Shown: one piece after another, positions 35,170-50,645 of the stretch
Layout: the number at the start of each line of letters is the position of its first letter
How positions within the stretch are numbered: the stretch's first letter is position 1
NCBI RefSeq assembly: GCF_040412425.1
Contig: NC_089783.1
Location: forward strand, 43,950,125-44,014,124
Reading direction: 5' to 3'
Source: Macrobrachium rosenbergii
Taxonomy: Eukaryota > Arthropoda > Malacostraca > Decapoda > Palaemonidae
Length of the DNA: 64,000 nt
Translations under genes and position numbers: made by a program
The notes under the pieces: generated by a model
Told to the model about the DNA's origin: nothing
Database searches by the model: none
Seen by the model: the letters and a program-made list of their open reading frames with translations, nothing else

Positions 35170-35485
35170 CTTCTTGATTATCGTATCTGTAGTCGTGCAT
35201 GCCTGCGCTGGATCTTCTCTTATGTAATTGCACCCCAAATAATTGCCCATTTTCCTTCAATAAGCCTTTTATTTCCTTAACCCACGACATATTGTGTTTA
35301 TTCCTCTTTGTACCCTTCTGTACCCACAAACTCCCCCTGCTGTCCCTATGATTGCATCATGGATTTTACAAACTGTACATCAACTTCACCACCACGTGTC
35401 TAACTGTAGGTAGCAGTTTATCAATTTTCTTATATGTCTGGCCACTTCTTTCACATCCAGTTCGCAAGCCCAAATTGATTTAAAT

Positions 35486-37059
<1,574 letters not shown>

Positions 37060-37095
37060 ATATATATATATATTTATTTATATATATATATATAT

Positions 37096-37171
<76 letters not shown>
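37060..37171. repeat. Impure (TA)n tract
   Basis: TA tract with TTTATTTA and CACACA interruptions, then about 30 TA units. Confidence 0.95.
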
Positions 37172-37259
37172 TTCTGTGCCATCATGTACATCATTGTTGC
37201 AAAAATTTTAAACGTTTACGTGAATACTCAATTTGAACTACATTACAAGCTTACAGTCG

Positions 37260-37324
<65 letters not shown>

Positions 37325-37325
37325 T
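37260..37325. repeat. (TTA)n microsatellite
   Basis: About 22 TTA units. Confidence 0.97.
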
Positions 37326-37944
37326 TAAAACAAGTACTAATTTTACTGAATTCCCCATTGATATTGGGATATGACTGCTTCTCTGGTCATTGACGTTAGC
37401 CCCTCCGGTGCTGTGTGGCCTATAATCCAGTCAGCTGTTTCTTAGAATTTTTTTTTGATTAGATTTCCCGCTTTTTGTTTTATTTTTTATTATTTTTTAA
37501 AGAAAATGTTGTTCCTTCCTTTCATTGTGTTTTTATTCGCATTTTTGTGAGGAGGCAGTGAACAATATTTTTTCAGGTAACTGGCATTCCTTGCGCATTT
37601 TTTTTTTTATAAATATTTACAAGTGTTTGCTTAGATATTTTATAATAATGTTCCTGCATTATTTGGTAACGATAAGTTGAAATTAACTGATACTTTATGG
37701 AGTTTGTTCTCTTCTTAGATTTCTCTACTTTTAACGGAGTGCATTTTGAAATGTAGAATAAAGATCAGTTTATTTAACTTCTCATTGATCAGGTATTGTA
37801 AGGTTTGATGAGCATTTTAATATGGCAATATATTCGCCTAAGTAAAGTTAGATAGTTTTTACATTCCTGCTTCCTATTCCCATTAGATATCATGTATGGA
37901 TAACTGAAATCGTAAATAAAGGAAGAAGATGCTTTGTTAATGTA
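37326..37944. other. No gene detected
   Basis: T-rich sequence with short T-runs. Nothing recognised. Confidence 0.5.
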
Positions 37945-38800
37945 GGAGTCTTGATCAACTTTGCAGTTTGCCCTTGAAAAGTGGTCGGAGGCGGAAGGGA
38001 TTTAGATTGGAGTAACGTAGATACTTGGTAGCCTTAGAATACCCAGACGATAATGTTTGTTTCAGCAAAACACTACGCGATTGACAAAGGTTGCATTGAT
38101 GGAATGCAACATACATCTAAAGATGTGGGACTCGAGATAAGTCTAAGAAAAACAGGTAATGAGGACTGAGCAGGCACAAAGGAATGAAGTAACACTAGAT
38201 GGTGGAAGGATGAATGCGGTTGAATCTTTCAGATATTTAAGAACAATGATATCCAGTACAGATTCTCTTGTTCTGGATTTAGTTAAAATATCATGTTGGG
38301 AAAATCAAACAATGGCACGGTGAATAAGCTTTGGAAATCAAATAAACTGATATTGGATACGAGGTAAGATTATACAATTGTTTAGTACAATCTGCATTGC
38401 CATGCGAACACAAAATGTTGTTAAAATAAAATTTTATCTAGAAGATTTTGTTGATTTGAGAGTAGATATTAATGAAATATATTATGAGTCAGATGACGGA
38501 ATAGAATGAGAGATAAATGCATTTATCGGATTATTTAAATGTAAATAATTAATTATGAAGGGGAGATAGTGATCGATTGGACATGTCCTTCTCACCATCC
38601 TTGGAAGAATGCAGTATAGTAGTACGTGATAGTGTCAGCTGTGATCCTTTGGACAACAAAAGAATTGGAAGACTGACCTACTTGGACGAGAGCTATGAGG
38701 CTGGAGTGGAGATTTGTGTAAGTAAATGCACATGAAAGATATGAGTGGCAGAATTTTACAGAACACCTTTGTTTCACACAGCGTTGGAAGCAACAGTGAT
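37945..38800 (+). pseudogene. Non-LTR retrotransposon reverse transcriptase, decayed palm to C-terminus
   Basis: Blocks appear in the expected order but in changing frames. A VVGGGRDLDWSNVDT stretch comes first. Then EYPDDNVCFSKT (38037-38072) is the catalytic YxDD box with P for the usual A. DGMQHTSKDVGLEISLRKT follows, then SFRYLRTMISSTDSL (the F-YLG thumb block), RLYNCLVQSALPCE (the LLYGCE block) and finally YEWQNFTEHLCFTQRW, matching the usual C-terminal RxEWRxxV end. Stops and frameshifts separate all blocks. The piece complements 1-500, which holds the N-terminal half, but divergence makes a common source element only possible. RTE-like or related clade by block wording. It is inactive. 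Confidence 0.85.
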
Positions 38801-39079
38801 GAAGATACCAGTTTCATTTGATCTTTTTTAGTCCTCTTCTTTCGCGTTAAAATATTCCCATTAAATTTTTTTGTTTTTTGTTTTTGGTTTTGAGCAGTTT
38901 TATCCCTTTCATTCATTGATACAAATGCGAAAAAAAAGACTAAAATCAGCAGCCCAGGTTATCTGCGACCAAACACCAACCTCCAGGATTTGCATGGAAG
39001 TGGTTTTTGGTATATAACGTCGGATTTGAAATACAATCGAAAAGTTTTTGGAGTGGCCTGAAACTTTTACTTCTCTGCC

Positions 39080-39085
<6 letters not shown>

Positions 39086-39128
<43 letters not shown>
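39086..39128. repeat. (CT)n microsatellite
   Basis: About 21 CT units. Confidence 0.97.
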
Positions 39129-39129
<1 letters not shown>

Positions 39130-39308
39130 GTTTCCAAAAATAACTCGAAGGGTGAATATTTGAAGTACGAGGTCGGCCGAAAAGAGGTTGGAAGCGGCCG
39201 AGAGAAAAAGCGTAACAGGGAAATGACATTTCAATAAAAGGAAAGGAGATTTGATCATCGCATATCGATGTGATCTCTTGCTCCTGTCAAGGTGGAATGT
39301 GTCTTCAC

Positions 39309-39316
<8 letters not shown>

Positions 39317-39350
<34 letters not shown>

Positions 39351-39375
39351 GTGTATATATATATATATATATTTG

Positions 39376-39436
<61 letters not shown>
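39317..39436. repeat. Compound (CA)n(TA)n microsatellite
   Basis: CA units to 39344, then TA with GTG and TTTGTTC interruptions to 39436. Confidence 0.97.
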
Positions 39437-40144
<708 letters not shown>

Positions 40145-40166
40145 TATTATTTTTATTCTTGAGGTT

Positions 40167-40169
<3 letters not shown>

Positions 40170-40228
<59 letters not shown>
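40170..40228. repeat. (CT)n microsatellite
   Basis: About 29 CT units. Confidence 0.98.
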
Positions 40229-40231
<3 letters not shown>

Positions 40232-40239
40232 TCATAGTG

Positions 40240-40477
40240 AAAGTGACATGCTGCTCAGCTCACTGCGTAGTTGACCAGTGTTTGATCCCGAACCGAGCGA
40301 GGAGGGAATGGTTTGGGTGCGTGGACTTAAATCCAGTATGCCTTTGTCGACATCAACAGTGACTCATGCACCTAATTGTTAGTCGATCATTGAGGGTCAC
40401 AGCTGGACTGGGGAGAGTAAGATAGAAAGAAAAGGAGAGAATCATTTCTTTGATCTGAAAACCATACACAAGATTCC

Positions 40478-40481
<4 letters not shown>
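40240..40481 (+). mobile_element. Possible tRNA-related SINE between two CT tracts
   Basis: CAGTGTTTGATCCCGAACCG resembles a B box with its flanking stem, after GCTCAGCTCACTGCGTAG. The body has GTGGACTTAAATCCAG and GAGGGTCACAGCTGGACTGG. I recall similar wording from decapod interspersed repeats, but no second copy in this window confirms it. The 3' side leads into a (CT)n tract. Confidence 0.4.

Positions 40482-40541
<60 letters not shown>
40482..40541. repeat. (CT)n microsatellite
   Basis: About 30 CT units. Confidence 0.98.
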
Positions 40542-40544
<3 letters not shown>

Positions 40545-41918
40545 TGCGTGTTTAACCAGTAATTTGAAGAAGTGTTCAGATCAGAAGAAGCAGCATGAAG
40601 CACGATGCAATCTGGCATTTCGACGAAAACCTGTTAAAGAATGACAGAAATGGCAGGACGAAGGATGACTTCTTTTTTTTTTCTTTTTTTCGAGGTAAAT
40701 GACCTATACACTCATGTGTTGAAATATCTACATATTCCTGGAATTATTTTTTTTTTTTTATACATTCCATCCCAGATGTGGATAAAATTCATTTTATTTG
40801 CTTTTATGATTCACTTTTGCTTAACACGGTCTTTGCTAAATGACAGGTTTTATTTTTGTTTATATTTTTACTCTTTTTATGTGCTATACTTATTTTTAGC
40901 ATTTTTCTTTTCGGAAAAACAGTGGTAAATGAATACCGAAAGTTTGATGATTTATATTAACAAGAATAAACAGTGGAAATAACACTTGTATTTAGATAGA
41001 CTTCCTTGGAGAATTTTGCCTTTTGACATTTTAATAGACCTTATCCGGTGATCATTTATATGGTAAGGATAACCAAAGTATTATTGGTAGTTATTACTGT
41101 TACTTAATCATCCAATTTCCATACATAGACATCACGTAGGTGATTTTGGCTGCGCTCTTTTGATCTAGGAAAATATAGTAAGTTGGTTTTTCGTTGTAGA
41201 ATTCATTCATTGCATTCACTTTGCCTCGGAACTTTTTCGATATGTGAGAAGCAATATTTTACCGTTTTTCTTCTTTCCTCTGGTCCATAACACTGCAGTT
41301 TATCTCCACCTAAAGAAGTCAATATCAATCATCACTAACGGGAACCAACACCAACGTGCAGGAAAATCGCGGTTGATGTGGAGTGATTATCAGCAAGGTG
41401 TTGGTGATTATCGGTACAAAAGTGGATGTATGTGCTTAATGTTTCAGAGATTCAAAATAAAAGAATGTTCGAAGAATTGCATCAAGATGCTGTGCGTTCC
41501 CAAGAGAACATTTAACAGTTATGCTTTTAGAGATCCTGGGAAATGGATATGAGAAATGCGATCCGTACTCAATAGTTCCATCGGAAAACAACGAAAGCAA
41601 CTGTAATGTTTCGCAGATTATCGATTGGAGAGCGTAGGATACCGGCAGGAGAGTGAAGGAATAACCGTAACGTGCTAGATATTCCAGATGGAAGAGACAA
41701 AAGAGATTCCCTTCAGAATAAGAAGAAACCCAAACATCCACACTGACGGCGACGTCGGGTCCTGGAGCAATGACCCTGTATGCACTACGTGTTTATCTCA
41801 TGCGATCCACTCCCGGGATATCATTTCCTTTTTTCTTTTTTCTTCTTTTTTTCTGAATTGCCGATGTGCCTGTCGAAGAGTTGAAGGAACAACTCATGTG
41901 CCTGGTTGTTTTACATGC
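40542..41918. other. No gene detected
   Basis: T-rich frames at 40641-40928 and overlapping frames at 41244-41741 on both strands have no domain signature. Confidence 0.45.
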
Positions 41919-41943
41919 TCTCCTCCTCCTCCTCCTCCTCCTC
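41919..41943. repeat. (CTC)n microsatellite
   Basis: About eight CTC units, inside two overlapping frames (41688-42167 and 41866-42222) that owe part of their length to it. Confidence 0.9.
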
Positions 41944-42636
41944 TACCTCATCCTCCACTGCCACTACTACCAACGCAGCCGCCTGCATATTTTGACCCCA
42001 AGAAGATTTCGGGGTACTCTTTCTTTCGAGGCCAGCACTGGGTTGGAACATCATCACCTGTTGTGGTGCCTCTGTGTGTTCTGCGTCATTTTCCTTGTTT
42101 TTGTTGTTGTTTTTTGTGTTTTTTCGTTGTTTGTGTATTGGTTGTTTCGTTTAGAACCTCCCTCTGAGAGATGGGCTGTCCACCATGGTACATTCGATTC
42201 TTCTTTCTTTCACGACGAGTGATTTTATTTTCAGACGAAGTATGTGTAACACTCCATCATCTGAGCAGTCTTAGCTTATTCTGATTACCATTGAAATTCA
42301 TTTAAACTACATCGTCTGTTTGCCTAGAAGTCTGGCAACTCCAATTTAGATCTGATCGTTTCCTCTTTCTCTCTCTTTGCCCTCCAGAGAAAAGAATTGT
42401 GGGTATCCAGTGTTTTCTCGTCGTTACTCGAAATAAGACGTCACTGATGAAAGTAAGAATCACATGTCGTTCCTTATGTTTTCGTGGAAATAGTGAGGAG
42501 AGATGTCACTTTTAAGCCTACTTATGAGACAGTTATCGTCTAAGGAACCTCCGCTCTACTTGAGTCATAACAGTGGTGACGCTTCGGGTGATAGAAATAA
42601 AGGATGCTGATGTTTTAAACGGCTTGTGTACACTCA
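41944..42636. other. No gene detected
   Basis: Unique sequence. The frames running in from the left end at about 42167 and 42222 without a recognisable domain. Confidence 0.45.
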
Positions 42637-42667
42637 TGCACACACAAACACACACACACACACACAC
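42637..42667. repeat. (CA)n microsatellite
   Basis: About 14 CA units with a short impure TA stretch after it. Confidence 0.93.
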
Positions 42668-42828
42668 TCATATATACATATATGTATATATCTCTCGAAA
42701 GAGAGAAATGAAATTTTGTGGGAAATTCGAAAACCTGTTACCTGTCGAGGTTTAGATGGGCAAAGGTTCCCAGCTGATCAGTTGTATATTTGAAGAACTA
42801 TTTGACATTCATTCTGGACATTTATCTG

Positions 42829-42880
42829 ATTCATACTTGTCATTTCGCTACAGCATTCATACTTGTCATTTCGCTACAGC
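42829..42880 (+). repeat. 26-bp direct tandem duplication
   Basis: ATTCATACTTGTCATTTCGC plus TACAGC is repeated exactly twice (42829-42854 and 42855-42880). Confidence 0.95.
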
Positions 42881-43218
42881 AGTTTGGCGTCTGTCTGACT
42901 CGTACGTGCAGTATTGAATAACGCCAAGTTGTTTTAAGAGTTATTTTTCGTGCATAAGTTCAAAATACACTTTTGGATATTTATTGGAAAAAAGAGGTTT
43001 GATTGTACAGTGGCTACAGATGTAACCTGTACACATAATATTATGTTAGACCAAAATGGAATAATTTTCCCTTGAATTTTATTGGCTTCCCCTATTATTA
43101 TCTTTGCTACACGTGATATAAGCAACATAATGACGGCGTGATAGCACTTTTATCCTTGTTTCTTTTGAAGAGGTCAATGGAACCGGCAGCCTATTGCCTC
43201 TTATGTAGCCCTGGCGTT

Positions 43219-43221
<3 letters not shown>

Positions 43222-43285
<64 letters not shown>
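43222..43285. repeat. (GA)n microsatellite
   Basis: About 32 GA units. Confidence 0.98.
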
Positions 43286-43287
<2 letters not shown>

Positions 43288-44433
43288 AAGGCAACGGTTT
43301 GAAATGGCTGGAAGCAATCTTATTTCATCACATTGCTTTTTTTTTTATAAAGATTTTATAAATCTACTTATTAATGTGCTTTTTAAAATTCATTTTGGAC
43401 GCCTGTATTTAAAAGCTGTTTTTGTAATGTTTTTGTTAATGTTTTCAGTGTTTTTCATTCATATTTAAAAAATTTAATTTTGACAGTTGCGCACAGGGGA
43501 AAAGAAGACGACAGTGATTATAATTGCTACTGGTTTTAAGTCCGTTTCATGCTGTACTTACTACAGTAGCATTCATTGAGGTGTCACGGTATGGTGTGCG
43601 ATAAGAGGCGATTCCTTCTGAATCACAATGAGATCTCTCGGAAACAGACGTGAGATTTCAAGGATCTTTATCTTGATTGTGCTTATTTTTTCTGTGTCAT
43701 CCACTTATTAGATACTGATCGAAGGTAAAATACTTTTTACCTTTCAGCGGTTGCTATCCCGAATAGACAGCTCTGTGGACTCAGAATTGTTGAGTTTAAC
43801 TCTTCCGCAAGAAAACCTTTCTCCAGGTATAAAATGTTTACGAATCCTGCCTAGAGGAAGGAAGCAGGCTGGTAGCTTTGCAATCGCAATGTCATCCTTC
43901 GTATCCAGTGCATGTTAGAGTTTTCCCCTGTAGAGTCGCCCCCTCGGAGGGGAATTGGCTGAATGGAGAAACGCACAAAGTTTTCCGATTTTATAATTTT
44001 AATAGTCTCGCCATGTTGTGCACAAGACAAAAACTGATAGAATTCGTGTGTCTGTATCCTTGGTACTTCGTTAATGCCTTTCACGGTCACCTCTGAAACC
44101 CTTTGATTTCACACAAATGATCATTTCAACAAATGATTATAAAAGAGTTGATTAATTATTATACTTCATTTCAGACTTTCTTAGACTTTAAAGTGACTTA
44201 GGTAAGAACCAGGTTGAGTTGGCTTCCACAGACAGACGATATTAATTTAACGCTGAATATGTGAAGAAAAGGAAAGCGAGATAGGAAATTTATGTTTATA
44301 AGTTTTATGTGCTGCCTTTTTATCTTTTATTTCGTACACAAAATTGTAAGAATTTATTTTTATTTGTCTTTTAGAATATAAAAGTCATGCTTAGATTATT
44401 ATCCAACGGACCATATGAGATCGTAGCGATAAA

Positions 44434-44435
<2 letters not shown>
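43286..44435. other. No gene detected
   Basis: Overlapping opposite-strand frames at 43851-44096 lack any domain. Nothing else recognised. Confidence 0.45.

Positions 44436-44495
<60 letters not shown>
44436..44495. repeat. (GA)n microsatellite
   Basis: About 30 GA units. Confidence 0.98.
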
Positions 44496-44498
<3 letters not shown>

Positions 44499-46098
44499 TA
44501 ACTTCTTCCTAACGAATTTGAAATTCGCCCATTTTTCGTGCAATAGCTAGGAGAATTATTTAGCCATTTGTTGTTAAGATTTTCAGTTTTAATGGCCTGT
44601 TTAATTTCTGTATTGCGTGTGTTTCCCTAAGAGCACATGCCAAGTCAGCAGTCCACTTGTGAATGTCGTAGATCAACAACAAAATATAGCCAATTCAGAA
44701 CTGGCTGTGAAATTACAATATAATCATTAATCGTTACATAATTATCTAATGACTTCTGCCATGTGAGAATGCGCATTTAAAAACCGCAAACAAGCAAAGC
44801 AAGCGCAGTCAACAGAAGTGTTGACGCACTTTGCCAGAAAATGTAGATTGTGCGGACGAGGAGGCCGAGAGCGATAAGACCAAGTGAAGGGAATGGGGGC
44901 GGTGATGGAGACCTTACTACCAGTAGTAGTGGTAGTAGTGGTATGCTATTACAAATGTCCCAAGTGTCCCACTTGAGAGGCAGGTGTTCGTGCTCCACGA
45001 TTTCGTCGTTTGTTTGGACGGACGCACACCTGTTGGGTTCAACACATGCATCGATGGTTCCAGGTTAAGCAGAGGTCAGTGATCTCTTAACCTGTTGTCA
45101 CTGGCGATTTTGTTGTTGCAGATGATGTTCTTGTTTAGTGGTGAGAAATCCCGAGGTGTTTGTTCCTTAAGGATAACTGTATATGCGTTTGTAGTTTTCA
45201 GTGTTTCTAAGAAGAAATATCTTGGATGGAAGAGGTTTGATATAAATCTTCGACTTATGTTTTAGTCCGATCAAAAGTAGAACACTCTTGAGACTTTTGA
45301 CATCAGCATGTGATTAGCCTCGTTTGAAAAAAATTGTTTTATTTAGTTTCTGCTCTTACTGTAGTTTTTAACACGATGTCAGTACGCTCTTGTTTCGTTG
45401 ATTTATTATTTTATTCACATTAGTGTAAAATATGATGTAACTAATGATGTATTGCCTTTTTTTTCCTAAAAATTGAAACTCGTCAGTCTTTTGCGGACAC
45501 ACAATAACAATATTTTTTTTATTTTGCTGGCATTTTGAAAAAGATTGTTATACTATAAGCTAAAGGACTCACCTCACCCAGGCATTTCAAATATTCTCAA
45601 AACAACAAATAAATTCTCAAATATATACTTAGATAATTGCGTATTATCAACGAAAAAACAAACACATAAATATGAAAATACTCCATCCATAAGAAAACAA
45701 CACTTCCCTGTCTCGCCCAAAAGCAAACAAACAACGGAACAAAAAAACAACCCCGCAAACAATTGTTATCACTGGGAGGAAAACCAACAAATGCAAGTCA
45801 TGCCTCTTTCACCAGACGCGTCGCGGCTGAACTTTAAGGTATGCAGACCTTATTCGAGTTTTCCTGAGCCTTTCTTATCGGGAATAAACAAACGATTTCA
45901 CTCTTTATAGTTTTCACGGTGGTGATATCTGCGAGTCTCCTATTATCATTGGATTCTTCTTCTTTTTCTCCTTCTTTCGAACTGACAGGTTATTTAGAGG
46001 CTGATGGCGAAGGTATTTTCCGACGTGTGCATGAAAGTTGATTTGCTTTTTTTTTTTATGATGATGAAATGTGGATTTTCATTGTAATGTATTTGGAG

Positions 46099-46099
<1 letters not shown>
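44496..46099. other. No gene detected
   Basis: The 121-codon frame at 45545-45910 is A-rich with polar residues, has no motif, and looks like chance. A short AGTAGTGGTAGTAGTGG stretch sits near 44923. Confidence 0.45.
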
Positions 46100-46153
<54 letters not shown>

Positions 46154-46200
46154 TCTCTAAAAGTGAGATCAAATCAGGTAAAAAGACAAGACAAGAATTT

Positions 46201-46240
<40 letters not shown>
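46100..46240. repeat. (GA)n and (CT)n pair
   Basis: About 25 GA units (46100-46150) and about 19 CT units (46203-46240), 52 bases apart. They are complementary and could fold into a large hairpin. Confidence 0.97.
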
Positions 46241-46245
<5 letters not shown>

Positions 46246-46316
46246 TTTCTTCACAACACCAGCTGTTAAGCGGAATATTTAGAACACGGTAAAGGCATCG
46301 TTGTGTAATTGTTTTA

Positions 46317-46320
<4 letters not shown>

Positions 46321-46382
<62 letters not shown>
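46321..46382. repeat. Compound (CA)n(TA)n microsatellite
   Basis: About 16 CA units then about 15 TA units. Confidence 0.97.
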
Positions 46383-47179
<797 letters not shown>

Positions 47180-47260
47180 CCCTGGTCATGGGCTGCTTAC
47201 TAATTTGCTATTGGTGCTGTTGATATCACAGTATTACTTTTGCTATTTGGTAATTCCTCC

Positions 47261-47263
<3 letters not shown>

Positions 47264-47311
<48 letters not shown>
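47264..47311. repeat. (TTA)n microsatellite
   Basis: About 16 ATT units. Confidence 0.97.
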
Positions 47312-47312
<1 letters not shown>

Positions 47313-47539
47313 ATCCACCTAACAAAATCAGACATCGTTCGTTATGATTTTCTTTTATTAATTTTATTGATATAAAAATATTTCAAAAACACATTGATAG
47401 ACTGCTTTTGTCATGGAATGTGGATTTGTCCATACAAGAAATTTGCAAAATATATTAAAGTTTTACTATACTTTTAGTTTGCATTAACTAACAGACGTGC
47501 TTTTCGCATTAATCAGTTGTATAAAAAGGCTGGCCTACA

Positions 47540-49020
47540 GGTTACACAGTTTCTTGTAAGTCAAGAGTTCTCACATCCCGTCTTTTGGATCATACTGACC
47601 CTTTATTTATCAAGCATTTGCTTACAGTTCACAAATCTGTCTTTTTCAAGGGTTTCCTAACAATCATGATAATGTAAACTTTTGCCCTGTGTCAAATGTT
47701 AACTTAATATCCTGGCGATAAGTAAGTGGAGATTGCAATTAAACATTTCAGCATGACTCATGTTAACCACGCCATAAACTTCCTGATAAAAGGATTATGC
47801 AAATGCTTCCCTGTGTCCGTGGCTCAATTAAACTTCCTAACGTATGGGTACACGCACTTTCTGAGCCACGAGTCTCAGACAGCCCATGTCTGGAATTTAT
47901 ACGAACATCCTTGTCTATTTTAAGGGTTCTTAAACTTCTCGGCGTAGGGATGATGCGATTTCCCGTCCCAGGCATACAGGAACACTTCCTGTGGGCATAG
48001 TTTTGAAACCTCCTAGCATAAGAGATTATGCAAACTGGTCCTCAATTCAAAGGTTTTAATAAGCTTTTCAACATAAGGATAGCGGAGTCCATTGTTTAAA
48101 ATTCCTAAAATGGGACTAACTTAAAACCCTCTTATGCCAAGGGTTCATTCAAATTTCCCAGCATAAGAATTACACAGACCATCCTATTTGTCAGAGGGTT
48201 GCATAGAGGTGCCAACATAAGGACCCTACAGACCACTCCACCTTGTCAAGGGTTTTGATAAGCTTTCTACATAGATATCATAGAAAACATTCTTTCGTGT
48301 CAAAGTGCGCTGCGTAGAATATATTTATTTATATAAACTACACGTTTCCTTCTCTTTAGTAATGTTTGCATAAGCTTCGAAGTAGAAGGATCGCACGAAC
48401 CCCTTCTTTTAATTAGTGTTCACTTAAAAGTCCTACTCTGGGGTTTCTGTTAGTCACTTCCTTATATTGAGGGTTTATTTCTGTACCCCAGCATTAGCAT
48501 CACACAAACCTTCTGCTATACCCGAGGTTTAAATATACCTCCAAAACTAAAGATTGAGCAAACCCTCCCCAGTGTCAAGAGTGCATAATATCACTAACAG
48601 GTATAACAAAGACCCCAACCTGTGTTACAGGTTCACTTAAGCATCCTGACCTATGAGTCAGTTACGCTTTCACACGATTGGTTGCGTGAACATTCTAAGT
48701 TAGGGATTACAGAAACCCATCCCCTATTTCAAGGGTCATTTTAAACTTCCAAACTCATGGATCATTTAGACTCCTTCACATGTCAAGAGATTTTGTTTAA
48801 ATTTCGCAGCGTAGTGAACAGAGGGTTGCTCAAGCTCCCGGTGTGAAAGATTACACAAACTCCTTCCTTCTGACTTGAGGTTCACACAAACCCCGTATTA
48901 TGTCAATGCTTTTCTTAAACCTGCACAAAAACCTCTTCTTGGTGTCCACCTTACGAAAGCCATTCGTGAAAGTGTAGCTTGCAGACAACCTCCCAGATAT
49001 CAGAATTTATGCTTCCCTGC
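47540..49020 (+). repeat. Strongly diverged tandem array, unit about 45-60 bp
   Basis: A cryptic repeat recognisable from recurring words in fixed order: (TG)TCAAGGGTT, then TTAAACTTCC or a variant, then (C)AGCATAAGGAT, then TACACAAACC(C), then CCT. Examples are CTTATGCCAAGGGTTCATTC with CCCAGCATAAGAATTACACA (about 48130-48180), CCTAGCATAAGAGATTATGC (about 48010), CAACATAAGGATAGCGG (about 48070), CCAACATAAGGACCCTACAG (about 48210) and TTGTCAAGGGTTTTGATAAG (about 48243). The same words weaken beyond about 48300 but persist to about 49000 (TCAAGAGATTTTG, ATTACACAAACTCC). I estimate 25-30 units. No ORF of note. Confidence 0.7.
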
Positions 49021-49440
49021 GTTAAGGTAGACTATATCTAATAGTTAAGCAGTCTCTGAGATCACGTAACCCTGATTTGGCCGTTTTACGATGAAAAGAA
49101 AACTGATAGATAAATACTTTAATTATAATGATGAATACGGGTTCCAAATACACAGATTTTTTTTTTTTTTTTTTGGATGCTGATCGACATTGGTTTGACT
49201 TTTGTGGAATTCCTCTAAACTTATTGGTTTAAAAAGAACCACACTTATAATTATTTTATTACTGAAAAATTATAATCATAGAGAAAAAAGATGCAAGGAT
49301 GACTGTCGAACCTCAAAGCAGATTAATGACACCGAATAAACTTTTTTGACGACTTATTGCAAATTTAAGAAAGATGGAAACCAAATTCCAGCTTTTTCTG
49401 CTCCTCATGTAAAGATATAGACTTGGGATGAAAATTTGGT

Positions 49441-49443
<3 letters not shown>
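49021..49443. other. No gene detected
   Basis: A 17-base T-run at 49159-49175. Nothing else recognised. Confidence 0.5.

Positions 49444-49494
<51 letters not shown>
49444..49494. repeat. (CT)n microsatellite
   Basis: About 25 CT units. Confidence 0.98.
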
Positions 49495-49497
<3 letters not shown>

Positions 49498-49698
49498 CTG
49501 AGACACACGCGTATACGCGCGCTCACACGTGCACGCAACAACAACTCTACTGTGCATTTGAGTAGTGACCTCTAACAACAGCATCAACAGCCGAAGTGCA
49601 CTCACATGACGGAAGGGCTCTTGAACTTTTAGTTGAATTCTCCTCTATCCTCTCATTTATCAAGTTCAGATGTAAATAACCTCGTCTATCACTCCCTC

Positions 49699-49731
49699 AT
49701 CTTCTCCTCCTCCTCCTCCTCCTCCTCCTCC
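49699..49731. repeat. (CTC)n microsatellite
   Basis: About 11 CTC units. Confidence 0.93.
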
Positions 49732-49872
49732 GCCTCCCGCAGATGGGATAACTTAATGGGATCTGGATCATTAATATTGAAAGGATCCGATTTTAATGTC
49801 ACTTAAGATATTTGGCGGTGGTGTCGTGTTCGACGAACGAAAATCATTTTTTGTCAAATCTCTGTAATTGCC

Positions 49873-49877
<5 letters not shown>

Positions 49878-49935
<58 letters not shown>
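49878..49935. repeat. (CT)n microsatellite
   Basis: About 29 CT units. Confidence 0.98.
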
Positions 49936-49938
<3 letters not shown>

Positions 49939-50514
49939 ATGAAATATGAATGCGGAATTATTGTATAATGCAATTTTGCTTTTGATTTTTAGGACATGCG
50001 GGCAGTGATAGTTATAATTTACTGTATGATACCGTACCGATTACTACTGTCGTCATTATTCTCCACATCACCATTATTGCTATCATTGCAAGTTATAACT
50101 ATAAGCTCTCAGATTCATCTCCAGATATCCGGAACTTGTGAGGGCTCCACGGCGTGTTTTCTACTTTTCTAAGATCTTCATTATTTTCTACTTTTCCAAG
50201 AACTTCGTTATTTTCAGTGCCTTTCATATTTCCAATAAAAAAATATATAAAAAATATAAATTCTTGACAGATGAAAGAAATAAATCATATACACTTATTT
50301 TATCGTTCTTGTTGGACCACTAATGAAGCATTTACCTTGATAAATTAGTCTTTTTTTTTTTTTTTTGATTTGTTGCTTTTCACTTGTAGCTTGAGAGGCG
50401 GAAGCTGTTTCGGTTTCAAGAGTATCGTTAGCAAATGGCGACTTCTTTTGGGTATTTTGATATATTATATTGAAAAGTTACAGGACAGATATTTACAAGT
50501 GTTTCTCCTCCGTT
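49936..50514. other. No gene detected
   Basis: AT-rich. A short imperfect repeat of TACTTTTC(T/C)AAGA lies near 50162-50205. No gene recognised. Confidence 0.5.
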
Positions 50515-50645
50515 GGGCAACTGCGAGGTTTTCTTCCTGTTACACCTTTCAGACCTACTTGCTTTCATTTTCCTTTCCAGCGCTGAATGACCTTATAGGT
50601 CCCAGAGCTTGTCCTTTGGCCTAAACTCTATATTCCATTCCTACA
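50515..50645 (+). mobile_element. SINE-like element, family A, 3' half only
   Basis: Begins at GCAACTGCGAGGTTTTCTTC, continues CTGTTACACCTTTCAGACCT, and ends CCAGCGCTGAATGACCTTAT, AGGTCCCAGAGCTTG and CCTAAACTCTATATTCCATT. A 5'-truncated copy. Confidence 0.8.

Noticed and set aside
45121..45139. 19-nt microexon between a good acceptor (GTTGTTGCAG) and GTGAGA
   Set aside because: Too short to judge without transcript data. The donor is mediocre.
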